Shown one piece after another: positions 34,994-42,317 of a stretch of DNA of 42,397 nt. The notes beneath the pieces were generated by a model. It was not told where the DNA came from, did no database searches, and saw nothing but the letters and a program-made list of their open reading frames with translations. Numbering within the stretch: position 1 is the stretch's first letter; every line of letters begins with the position of its first letter. The position numbers were made by a program, and so were the translations under genes. This DNA is from an uncultured Prevotella sp. (GTDB lineage: Bacteria > Bacteroidota > Bacteroidia > Bacteroidales > Bacteroidaceae), in contig ONYZ01000037.1 in the NCBI GenBank assembly GCA_900322175.1, positions 1-42,397 on the forward strand, read 5' to 3'.

Positions 34994-36592
34994 ATGAAAA
35001 CCGTAAACTTTCTTTCTGGGGTGCTGGTAGCTATGGCACTTTGCGGCCCCGTGAGTGCTGCGCCGGCTGACTATAATGTTGTGCCGATGCCGCAGAGTGT
35101 TGTACTTGTAAAGGGATTTGGATTCCTGCTCTCTGCCGATGTGCAGATACTGGCACCACAGGTATTGCACCGCGAGGCTGAGTTCCTGCAGCAATACCTG
35201 CGCGAGGTAGCCGGACTGCAACTGAACATTGCCGATAAGCGCGAAAAGAAAAAGCGCTACATCGAATTAGCGATTGATAAATCTGCAGTCAACGAGGAGC
35301 AATACACCCTAACCGTCAATCAGAAAGGCATCCGCATCGAGGGTGGTTCTGATGCCGGTGTATTCTATGGCATCCAGACCCTGCGTAAGGCTGCCGCTTC
35401 GGGCACCGAATTTGCAGCAGTTACAATCTCGGATACTCCCCGATTCTCGTGGCGAGGCATGCATCTCGACTGTTCGCGCCATTTTTTCTCGGTCGACTTC
35501 GTAAAGAAGTACATCGACCTGTTGGCGATGCACAATATGAACACCTTCCACTGGCATTTAACCGACGATCAGGGTTGGCGAATCGAGATTAAACGGTTCC
35601 CCGAACTCACCACCATCGGCTCTATACGTTCGGGTACAACATTGGGCACCAATTCCGACCTGGATGATGGCATTCCTCACGGCGGATTCTACACCCAGCA
35701 TCAGGCCCGCGAGATTGTGAAATATGCTGCCGAACGCCACATCACCGTTGTGCCCGAGATCGATATGCCTGGTCACATGCTGGCTGCCCTAGCTTGCTAT
35801 CCCGAACTGGGTTGTACGGGCGGACCTTATCAGGTGGGCCACTATTGGGGTGTATATAAAGATGTACTCTGCGTAGGCAATCCTAAGGTTTACGATTTTG
35901 TAGAAGGTGTGCTGTCGGAGATTATGGACATCTTCCCGTCGAAGGTCATCCATATCGGTGGCGACGAAGCTCCTACCGAGATGTGGCAGGACTGTCCCAA
36001 GTGTAATACACTCGACCTCGCCGGCACTACCTATCAGGGCTACTTCACCCGTCGTGTGTTCGACTTCATCACCACTCACCACCGCTGTGTGCTAGGTTGG
36101 GACGAGATTCTGGATGGCGCTCCTGACAATGCAATGATTATGTCGTGGCGAGGCACAGCTCCTGGTGCAAAAGCAGCCCGTTTGGGTCATGATGTAGTGA
36201 TGACTCCTACATCTCACGTCTACTTCGACTACCAGCAGAGCGAGGAGCCCGAACATGAGCCAAGCCGTTGCAGCGGATTCATCCCTGTAGAGAAAGTCTA
36301 CTCGCTCGATCCAGCTCCCGATAGCATTCCTGCCGATGCACGCCGTCATATCCTGGGTGGACAGGCCAATATCTGGACCGAGTATATCTTTACCGAGGGT
36401 ATGGTAGAATATCAGGCATTGCCCCGCATGTCGGCTCTAGCCGAAGTGCTTTGGACAATGCCCGAACGGAAAGATTACAATGATTTCGTTGATCGTTTGA
36501 CGAGATTCACTCGTCTCTTTGAGCTCTATCACTACCAGTACGCCAAGCATCTCTGGCCCGATCGCCAGTTACCCAGCCGCTGGCAGTTCTAA
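34994..36592 (+). CDS. GH20 beta-N-acetylhexosaminidase
   Basis: The enzyme removes terminal N-acetylhexosamine from glycans by substrate-assisted catalysis. The 532-aa product has a signal peptide (MKTVNFLSGVLVAMALCGPVSA), a GH20b N-terminal domain (about 25-140), and the GH20 barrel with FHWHLTDDQGWRIEI and the catalytic pair Asp324-Glu325 in HIGGDEAPTEMW. The active-site tryptophan region LGGQANIWTEY follows at about residue 455. Length is normal. The start codon is abutted by the 14-bp tandem array. Together with the PIG-L gene it suggests use of GlcNAc-containing host or microbial glycans. Confidence 0.94.
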   Translation: MKTVNFLSGVLVAMALCGPVSAAPADYNVVPMPQSVVLVKGFGFLLSADVQILAPQVLHREAEFLQQYLREVAGLQLNIADKREKKKRYIELAIDKSAVNEEQYTLTVNQKGIRIEGGSDAGVFYGIQTLRKAAASGTEFAAVTISDTPRFSWRGMHLDCSRHFFSVDFVKKYIDLLAMHNMNTFHWHLTDDQGWRIEIKRFPELTTIGSIRSGTTLGTNSDLDDGIPHGGFYTQHQAREIVKYAAERHITVVPEIDMPGHMLAALACYPELGCTGGPYQVGHYWGVYKDVLCVGNPKVYDFVEGVLSEIMDIFPSKVIHIGGDEAPTEMWQDCPKCNTLDLAGTTYQGYFTRRVFDFITTHHRCVLGWDEILDGAPDNAMIMSWRGTAPGAKAARLGHDVVMTPTSHVYFDYQQSEEPEHEPSRCSGFIPVEKVYSLDPAPDSIPADARRHILGGQANIWTEYIFTEGMVEYQALPRMSALAEVLWTMPERKDYNDFVDRLTRFTRLFELYHYQYAKHLWPDRQLPSRWQF

Positions 36593-36596
36593 AATA

Positions 36597-36622
36597 AAAG
36601 GTGAGGAATTCCTCACCTTTTT
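36597..36622. terminator. Bidirectional terminator between GH20 and tyrA
   Basis: A perfect palindromic stem GGTGAGG/CCTCACC around AATT, flanked by AAAA and TTTTT, serves both the plus-strand GH20 gene and the minus-strand tyrA operon. The tyrA stop (36613-36615) lies in the stem. Confidence 0.9.
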
Positions 36623-37407
36623 ATTTCGATATCGCGCTTTACGTTATTGCGGATTTTTGTAAGGTAGCCCTTCATGCCCTGGGCATCTTTGTTGTCGATT
36701 ATCTCCAGCAGTTCCTTCAACTCTGTACGAATCTGGGTTACCTGATCGTGCGTGTATGGGTTGAACAGTATTTCCTGCAGCAGATAGTCGTCCTCGTTCA
36801 ATACGCCTTTGGCTATACGCATGTGGCGTTTGAATGTAGTACCAGGAGCATCCTGATGCTTCATCACGGCAGCGAACACGAATGTACTAACGAATGGAAT
36901 ACTCAAAGAGTAAGCCACCGTCTTATCGTGCTCCTCAAATGAGTACTCGTAGATGTTCAGTCCCAGTTTGCTGTACAGATCCTTAAAGAAGCAGCGGCCC
37001 AGTGTGTCGCCCTCGCTTATGATGATGGCGTTCTCCTCTGAGAGCTGTTGCAGATTGGCGAATGTAGGACCAAACATCGGGTGAGTAGACACATAGCGCA
37101 TGCCGGTCTGCTCATAGAATTCCTTCAGGTCGGTCTTCACGCTGGCTATATCGCTGATGATACACTCCTTGGGCAGGTATGGTATCACCTCTTTAAACAC
37201 GGGTATTGTATATTTCAGCGTCACTGCGTTTATCAGCAGTTCGGGCTTAAATTCCTTTATCTCCTCGTAGGTGGTAAAACGCTGACAGTTGTATGTAAAC
37301 CTCATGCGTTTGGCATCTTTCTCAAACACCGCCACCTCATTGTCAAAACTCAGCAGGTCGATGAAGAACGAACCCATCTTTCCCGCTCCCATTACTAATA
37401 TCTTCAT
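36613..37407 (-). CDS. tyrA: Prephenate dehydrogenase
   Basis: TyrA oxidatively decarboxylates prephenate to 4-hydroxyphenylpyruvate with NAD+, the Tyr branch. The 264-aa product has an N-terminal Rossmann fold (MKILVMGAGKMGSFF), and the conserved SDIASVKTDL, STHPMFGPTFAN and EEHDK segments; the His of STHPMFGP is the expected substrate residue. No C-terminal ACT domain is present. It is the last gene of the aromatic operon and ends inside a bidirectional terminator. Confidence 0.93.
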   Translation of the reverse strand: MKILVMGAGKMGSFFIDLLSFDNEVAVFEKDAKRMRFTYNCQRFTTYEEIKEFKPELLINAVTLKYTIPVFKEVIPYLPKECIISDIASVKTDLKEFYEQTGMRYVSTHPMFGPTFANLQQLSEENAIIISEGDTLGRCFFKDLYSKLGLNIYEYSFEEHDKTVAYSLSIPFVSTFVFAAVMKHQDAPGTTFKRHMRIAKGVLNEDDYLLQEILFNPYTHDQVTQIRTELKELLEIIDNKDAQGMKGYLTKIRNNVKRDIEIKR

Positions 37408-37445
37408 TTACAATGTAAAAATTTGAAAATGTAACAATGTAAAAA
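37408..37445. repeat. AT-rich simple repeat between the DAHP synthase and tyrA genes
   Basis: Contains AATGTAAAAATTTGAAAATG and AACAATGTAAAAATTA, a third simple-repeat family in this window. Confidence 0.45.
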
Positions 37446-38510
37446 TTACTTGTTAATTATCTCAATCTGCTGTCTTACACTCTCTTCGTGAATATTCTCG
37501 AATACGTGCGCAACGAACTCTGGATCCATTCCGCAGAGCGAACCCTGAGCACCACGCTTGTTCAGTATCTCGTTGTAGCGGTTGGCCTGCAGCACAGTCA
37601 TGTTGTGCTCCTTCTTATATTGACCTATCTCGCGACATACGCGCATACGCTTGGCCAGCAGTTCCATCAGCTGATTATCCAGCTCGTCTATCTGCTTGCG
37701 TAACTGTGTGATACCCTCAGTAGTGGTGTTCTCGTCGCGGATAACCAGCAAACTCAGTATGTAGTCCAGTACATCTGGAGTTACCTGCTGCTTGGCGTCG
37801 CTCCATGCCTTATCGGGATCGCAGTGGCTCTCCACGATAAGTCCGTCGAAGCCCAGGTCCATAGCCTGCTGACACAGTGGTGCCACCAGTTCGCGGCGAC
37901 CACCAATGTGACTTGGGTCGCTGATGATAGGCAGATCGGGAATACGGCGACGCAGCTCGATAGGAATCTGCCACATTGGTGCGTTACGATAGATCTTCTG
38001 TTCGTAGCTTGAGAATCCGCGGTGGATAGCACCTAGACGCTTCACTCCAGCCTGGTTAATACGTTCCAAAGCACCAATCCAAAGTTCCAAGTCTGGGTTC
38101 ACGGGGTTCTTCACGAATACGGGTATATCAACACCCTTCAGCGAGTCAGCAATAGCCTGCATAGCAAATGGGTTAGCCGATGTTCGAGCACCTATCCAGA
38201 GGATATCTACGCCGTGCTTCAGACAGAGCTCCACGTGCTCAGGTGTGGCCACTTCGGTCGATACCAGCATCTTGGTCTCCTTTTTCACCTGTTCCAGCCA
38301 CACCAGAGCAGGCTCGCCGTGACCCTCGAAACCACCAGGCTTGGTACGTGGCTTCCACACTCCTGCACGGAAGTTGTGGCAGCCCTTCATAGCCAGTTGT
38401 TTAGCTGTAGTCATCACTTGTTCCTCAGTCTCAGCAGAGCAAGGTCCTGCTATCACAAAGGGACGTTCGTTGTCACTAGGTAAATTCAATGGTGATAATT
38501 CAAGTTCCAT
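37446..38510 (-). CDS. Bifunctional DAHP synthase / chorismate mutase
   Basis: The 354-aa product joins a type I-beta 3-deoxy-7-phosphoheptulonate synthase (about 1-255; FVIAGPCSAE, FRAGVWKPRTKPGGFEGHGE, ISDPSHIGG) to an AroQ-type chorismate mutase (about 262-350; LRKQIDELDNQLMELLAKRM and EIGQYKKEHN). It makes the first intermediate of the shikimate pathway and converts chorismate to prephenate, the branch point of Phe and Tyr. A fused mutase domain commonly acts as the allosteric sensor of such enzymes. It lies 3 bp after the aminotransferase gene. Confidence 0.95.
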   Translation of the reverse strand: MELELSPLNLPSDNERPFVIAGPCSAETEEQVMTTAKQLAMKGCHNFRAGVWKPRTKPGGFEGHGEPALVWLEQVKKETKMLVSTEVATPEHVELCLKHGVDILWIGARTSANPFAMQAIADSLKGVDIPVFVKNPVNPDLELWIGALERINQAGVKRLGAIHRGFSSYEQKIYRNAPMWQIPIELRRRIPDLPIISDPSHIGGRRELVAPLCQQAMDLGFDGLIVESHCDPDKAWSDAKQQVTPDVLDYILSLLVIRDENTTTEGITQLRKQIDELDNQLMELLAKRMRVCREIGQYKKEHNMTVLQANRYNEILNKRGAQGSLCGMDPEFVAHVFENIHEESVRQQIEIINK

Positions 38511-38513
38511 ATC

Positions 38514-39674
38514 TTATAATGTATTTTTAATTCTTTCTAATGCTAGCTGTATTTTTTCTTCTTTCGCACACAAAGAAATTCTGATATATCTGTCACCGTT
38601 GCTTCCGAAGATGAATCCTGGTGTGATAAACACGCGCGCCTCATGCAGCACTCGCTCAGTCAGATCCTCTACATTCTGGATATAAGCAGGAATCTTGCCC
38701 CACAAGAACATTCCCACCTGATTCTTGTCGTATGTACAACCCAGCGTGTCCATTATCTTCTCAGCCCACTGGCGGCGGCGTGCGTAGGTATTGTTGTTAT
38801 ACTCGCGATGCCAAGCCTCGTCATTCTTGTAAGCCTCGGCAGCTGCCAATTGTATGCCTCGGAATGAACCGCTCTCAATGTTGCTCTGAACCTTCAGTAT
38901 CCACTGGATAAACTGAGCGTTTGATGCACATAGACCTACACGCCAGCCCGGCATGTTATGACTCTTCGACATCGAGTTAAACTCTATGCAGCACTCCTTG
39001 GCGCCGGGCACTTGAAGGATACTCAGATGCTCCTCGCTCAGGATAAACGAGTACGGATTGTCGTTCACCACCACAATATCGTGATCCTGAGCAAACTTCA
39101 CTAGTCGTTCATAAGTCTCACGCTGGGCTCTTCCGCCTGTAGGCATGTTAGGATAGTTGGTCCACATCAGCTTTACTCTACTAAGGTCCATTTTCTCCAA
39201 CTCGTCGAAATCGGGCTGCCAACCGTTGTCCTCGCGCAGGTTGTAGTTCACGATTTTTGCACCAAGTATCTTGCTCAGCGATGTATATGTGGGGTAACCG
39301 GGATTTGGCACTAGCACCTCGTCGCCGGGATTTACAAATGCCAGCGTCACGTGCAGTATTCCCTCTTTCGATCCTATCAGTGGCAGCACCTCGCTCTTAG
39401 CGTCTAGCTCTACATTGTACCATCGCTTGTAGAACAGTGTCATAGCCTCGCGCAATTCGGGTGTGCCCTGTGTGGGCTGATATCCGTGCGCATTCGGCTG
39501 TCTGGCAACCTCGCACAACTTTTCTATTGTCTGTTCCGATGGCGGCATATCTGGACTGCCGATAGCAAGACTTATTATATCCATACCCTCGGCGTTCATC
39601 TCCGCCACCTCCTTCAGTTTACGGCTGAAGTAGTACTCCTGTACTAAACTCAATCTATCTGCTGGTTTTATCAT
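38514..39674 (-). CDS. PLP-dependent class I/II aminotransferase
   Basis: The 386-aa product is a fold type I aminotransferase. The PLP lysine lies in SMSKSHNMPGWRVGL, with NDNPYSF and the C-terminal Arg region (YIRISLC) as expected. Position in the operon between prephenate dehydratase and DAHP synthase/chorismate mutase suggests a prephenate, phenylpyruvate or aromatic aminotransferase role; the donor is not predictable. In other Bacteroidales a similar gene occupies the same position. Confidence 0.9.
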   Translation of the reverse strand: MIKPADRLSLVQEYYFSRKLKEVAEMNAEGMDIISLAIGSPDMPPSEQTIEKLCEVARQPNAHGYQPTQGTPELREAMTLFYKRWYNVELDAKSEVLPLIGSKEGILHVTLAFVNPGDEVLVPNPGYPTYTSLSKILGAKIVNYNLREDNGWQPDFDELEKMDLSRVKLMWTNYPNMPTGGRAQRETYERLVKFAQDHDIVVVNDNPYSFILSEEHLSILQVPGAKECCIEFNSMSKSHNMPGWRVGLCASNAQFIQWILKVQSNIESGSFRGIQLAAAEAYKNDEAWHREYNNNTYARRRQWAEKIMDTLGCTYDKNQVGMFLWGKIPAYIQNVEDLTERVLHEARVFITPGFIFGSNGDRYIRISLCAKEEKIQLALERIKNTL

Positions 39675-39702
39675 TTCAATGTTTAATCTTTAATGTTTAA
39701 TG
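39675..39702. repeat. AT-rich simple repeat between pheA and the aminotransferase gene
   Basis: In gene sense the gap reads AACATTAAACATTAAAGATTA and then AACATTGAA before the ATG; this is the same word family as the 14-bp array at 34917. Confidence 0.6.
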
Positions 39703-40545
39703 TTAATTCGTCTGCTTTCCATCCTTGTATTCACCAAGAATCTTCAGCGCTTTGGTCAGTGGGATTATCGCGTCTACTGCTTGGCGATAGCGTGTCAGGT
39801 CGTCGTACATCACGTCTACGTAGAACAGATATTCCCACTCGTGGCCGATGATGGGTAGCGACTGTATCTTGGTCAGATTAATGTGATAGAACGACAGAAT
39901 AGCCAATACGTGTGCTAGACTTCCCTGCTCGTGAGGCAGAGAGAACACGATACTACTTTTGTTGGCCTCAGTGATGGGACGCAGCATATCGGCCTTGTTG
40001 GGGTTTGATACCACAAGAAATCTGGTAAAGTTGTGCTTATTGTCCTCTATGTGGTCTTCAAGCACCTTCAGTCCGTACAGTTTTGCAGCCTCTGCGTGAC
40101 AGATGGCGGCGCATCCGTGCTTCATTTCCTCGGCAATCATCTTGGCTGATCCAGCAGTATCCTCAGCTTCTACATTCTTCAGCTGCGGATGCTGAGCCAA
40201 GAATTTGCGGCACTGCATCAGCGCCACAGGATGCGAGTGCACCTCGGTGATTGTGTCCCAGTTGTCATCGGGCAGGCAACAGATGCAGTGAGTGATGTGC
40301 AACTTGTGCTCGCCCACCACCGTAGTACCGCTGTCGCGAAGCAACTCGTAATTGTGCAACAAACTTCCGGCAATGGTATTCTCGATGGCGAGCATACCAA
40401 TAGCGGTAGGATCTTTAAGCATCTCGTCGAACACCTGTTCGAAGGTGCTGCAGCATATTAGCTGAATCTGTTCGCCTTCGAAATACAGGTGTGCCGCGAT
40501 ATCGTGAAACGACCCTATCAGTCCTTGTATTGCTATTCTCTTCAT
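39703..40545 (-). CDS. pheA: Prephenate dehydratase
   Basis: PheA converts prephenate to phenylpyruvate, the Phe branch. The 280-aa product has the catalytic domain (IQGLIGSFHDIAAHLYF at the start, NTIAGSLLHNYELL, and the TRFLVV motif around residue 175) and a C-terminal ACT domain (GSLAHVLAILSFYHINLTKIQSLPIIGHEWEYLFYVD). E. coli's ESRP Phe-binding motif reads QSLP here, which I believe is usual in Bacteroidota, so allosteric control may differ. It has no mutase domain; that is fused to DAHP synthase downstream. It follows an attenuator-like leader. Confidence 0.94.
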   Translation of the reverse strand: MKRIAIQGLIGSFHDIAAHLYFEGEQIQLICCSTFEQVFDEMLKDPTAIGMLAIENTIAGSLLHNYELLRDSGTTVVGEHKLHITHCICCLPDDNWDTITEVHSHPVALMQCRKFLAQHPQLKNVEAEDTAGSAKMIAEEMKHGCAAICHAEAAKLYGLKVLEDHIEDNKHNFTRFLVVSNPNKADMLRPITEANKSSIVFSLPHEQGSLAHVLAILSFYHINLTKIQSLPIIGHEWEYLFYVDVMYDDLTRYRQAVDAIIPLTKALKILGEYKDGKQTN

Positions 40546-40579
40546 ATCTCTTTAAATTCTTACATCTAAATACTCAATT

Positions 40580-40621
40580 CTAAAAAGCAAGTCCCGCTAT
40601 CACTGTGTTGTGAAGCGGGAC
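40580..40621 (-). terminator. Attenuator terminator upstream of pheA
   Basis: On the minus strand GTCCCGCT (40614-40621) pairs with AGCGGGAC (40591-40598), with additional CAC/GTG pairing in the loop, followed by TTGCTTTTTA. It lies about 35 nt before the pheA ATG. Its 5' arm overlaps the segment that can pair instead with the leader-peptide region. Confidence 0.88.
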
Positions 40622-40680
40622 ATTGTTTTTTATTCCTAGTGTCATAAGTTGAAATATTATACGCAACTTCCCGCTTCACA
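40609..40680 (-). promoter_or_regulatory. Antiterminator pairing of the aromatic operon attenuator
   Basis: 40669-40680 (transcript TGTGAAGCGGGA, inside the leader ORF) and 40609-40620 (transcript TCCCGCTTCACA) are perfect 12-nt complements. Because the second arm shares 40614-40620 with the terminator, the two structures exclude each other. Confidence 0.85.
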
Positions 40681-40743
40681 GTTCTCTGCAAAGTAAAAGT
40701 AATAACCGTAAAACCAACTATTCAACATTGACATAATTTTCAT
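40657..40743 (-). CDS. Aromatic-residue-rich leader peptide
   Basis: The ORF encodes 28 residues beginning MKIMSMLNS, then W-F-Y-G-Y-Y-F-Y-F, then AENCEAGSCV and a TAA at 40657-40659. Eight of nine consecutive residues are aromatic (1 Trp, 4 Tyr, 3 Phe). An in-frame ATG ATG at 40765-40770 could extend it to 37 aa, giving about a 10-nt mRNA leader. The codons after the aromatic run make the first antiterminator arm. A ribosome stalled on the run would leave this arm free; one reaching the stop would cover it. The layout is that of a leader peptide controlling the downstream Phe/Tyr operon. Confidence 0.85.
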   Translation of the reverse strand: MKIMSMLNSWFYGYYFYFAENCEAGSCV

Positions 40744-40787
40744 TTTTTTAATTCTACATTTTTCCATCATTTTACTGATTTCGGCTG

Positions 40788-40819
40788 CAAAAGTACACTA
40801 TTTTCCCGAAACTACCAAA
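40788..40819 (-). promoter_or_regulatory. Promoter of the aromatic operon
   Basis: TTTG (40816-40819), exactly 20 nt, TACTTTTG (40788-40795) followed by CAGC on the minus strand. It is placed correctly for the leader peptide and attenuator, giving a leader of about 235 nt before pheA. Confidence 0.85.
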
Positions 40820-40874
40820 TAAAATGCCATAAAAATTAAGATTTTGCTTACTTTTTTCTATTTTAATCTATTAT

Positions 40875-42044
40875 TTAATATGTAGACACAGTTTTTCTGA
40901 GTTTCAGTATGCGGCGTACGCTTTGGTTTATGCGTTCCTCGGTGATAGTGCCGTTAGCTATAGCTGACATTACGGCTTCGAAGGCTACTACATAGTTGCT
41001 TGGATCTAGCACAATGTCGGCACCTGCCAGAATGCTACCCACAGCAGCTTCGGCCGTACTATACTGATTGGTGATGGCACCCATACTGATAGCATCGGTC
41101 ACGATGATGTTCTGATAGCCCAACTCGCCACGCAACTTATCCTGCAGTATTACCGGCGACATCGTTGACGGTACATCCGCTCCCGTGACGTTGGGTGCGG
41201 CTATGTGGGCAGTCATAATCAGTTGGCAACCCCACTCTATACCTGCACGAAATGTCACCATCTCGCACTGCAACATTTCGGCCCACGTTTTCATTGTTTG
41301 TGCGTAACCATAGTGCGTGTCGGCCGATGTGTCACCATGACCAGGGAAGTGCTTTATGCACCCCGCTATGCCAGCATCCTTCAGTCCCTGCAGATAGTTC
41401 GTCACCATCGGAGCAGCCACAGCAGGATCGCCGCTAAACGCACGCGGGCCTATTACAATATTATCCGGATTGGTGTTTACATCAGCCACGGGGGCAAAGT
41501 CGATATCAAATCCGTAGTTGCTCAGATATGTGCCGATAGTATTACCGCACTCGTATGCATTGGTCGGGTCGCCCGTATTGCCGATAGCCTCCATCGACTC
41601 GTACTTCTTCACATCGAAGTTGGGATTGTTGGCTATACGAGCGACGCGTCCACCTTCTTCGTCGATACACAGCAGCGGACTGCCGTTCAGCGCTTTTATC
41701 TGTGTTATAAACGATGCCAATTGTGTCTCGTCTTTGATATTCCACGCATACAGTATCACTCCGCCCACGGGATAATCCTCGCACAGCGTCTTCATGCGAT
41801 CGTTCACTTCCTGCAGCTCCAGCGGCATAAGTTCGGTATGCGACGTCCAGTGTATAGTGGTGTCAAGCGCCTCTGAACGGACATAGAACATCTGCCCCAC
41901 CTTTTCGCGCAGTGTCATCTTTGCCAACTGTTCCTCTACATCATCGCCAGGCTGCACCGCAGGGTTATCATCGTTAGTACAGGCTACCAATGTTAGACCG
42001 CAGAAAAGGATGGCGGCCTTCATCCATGTTTTAATTGTTTTCAT
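40875..42044 (-). CDS. GH3 beta-N-acetylhexosaminidase-like lipoprotein
   Basis: The 389-aa product starts MKTIKTWMKAAILFCGLTLVAC; the lipobox LVAC gives lipidated Cys22, and the following TNDD has acidic residues like the surface-lipoprotein export signal of Bacteroidota, so an outer-membrane, possibly surface location is inferred. The GH3 catalytic domain shows IDEEGGRVARI, IKHFPGHGDTSADTHYG (the NagZ-type His/Asp loop) and VTDAISMGAI (catalytic Asp). It has only the first GH3 domain, like NagZ. It probably removes GlcNAc from glycans or muropeptides. I start at ATG 42044 because the -7 promoter element at 42078 overlaps the longer frame start. Confidence 0.9.
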   Translation of the reverse strand: MKTIKTWMKAAILFCGLTLVACTNDDNPAVQPGDDVEEQLAKMTLREKVGQMFYVRSEALDTTIHWTSHTELMPLELQEVNDRMKTLCEDYPVGGVILYAWNIKDETQLASFITQIKALNGSPLLCIDEEGGRVARIANNPNFDVKKYESMEAIGNTGDPTNAYECGNTIGTYLSNYGFDIDFAPVADVNTNPDNIVIGPRAFSGDPAVAAPMVTNYLQGLKDAGIAGCIKHFPGHGDTSADTHYGYAQTMKTWAEMLQCEMVTFRAGIEWGCQLIMTAHIAAPNVTGADVPSTMSPVILQDKLRGELGYQNIIVTDAISMGAITNQYSTAEAAVGSILAGADIVLDPSNYVVAFEAVMSAIANGTITEERINQSVRRILKLRKTVSTY

Positions 42045-42077
42045 ATTTATTATTTTGTCAAAAGCATATATCGGCCG

Positions 42078-42112
42078 CAAAAGTACGTATTTTTCCTAAA
42101 AAGACCATCAAA
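42078..42112 (-). promoter_or_regulatory. Promoter of the GH3 gene, overlapping an inverted repeat
   Basis: -7 TACTTTTG (42078-42085) followed by CGG; a TTTG (42109-42112) lies 23 nt upstream. The TTTG ends a 10-bp inverted repeat arm GACCATCAAA (42103-42112), whose partner TTTGATGGTC is at 42147-42156; a third GACCAT is at 42158-42163. This could be an operator; inference only. Confidence 0.55.
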
Positions 42113-42163
42113 CAATACCATAAAAAAGGTTAATTTCATGCCGACCTTTGATGGTCTGACCAT

Positions 42164-42317
42164 ACATCGTCCAGATTTATTTGCTATGCCGATAGACTCA
42201 TCAACAGCACTAACTATGACACAAGAAATGGATTCAGGATTCAGAATTCAGTTTTATTTTTGAGCCCATATTACGTCTTTTTAAATATAATATTAACAAT
42301 TAAGTATGTAATCAAAA
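42164..42317. other. Non-coding stretch before the window end
   Basis: No convincing gene. It includes a short direct-repeat run GGATTCAGGATTCAGAATTCAG-like (42228-42250) and an AT-rich tract (42280-42320). Nothing else recognised. Confidence 0.4.

Noticed and set aside
34911-34996. Possible CRISPR array
   Set aside because: The units are contiguous 14-mers without spacers, so it is a simple tandem repeat.
40549-40580. Additional promoter for pheA
   Set aside because: The words are AT-rich simple repeat without a TAnnTTTG element; the promoter at 40788 accounts for transcription.
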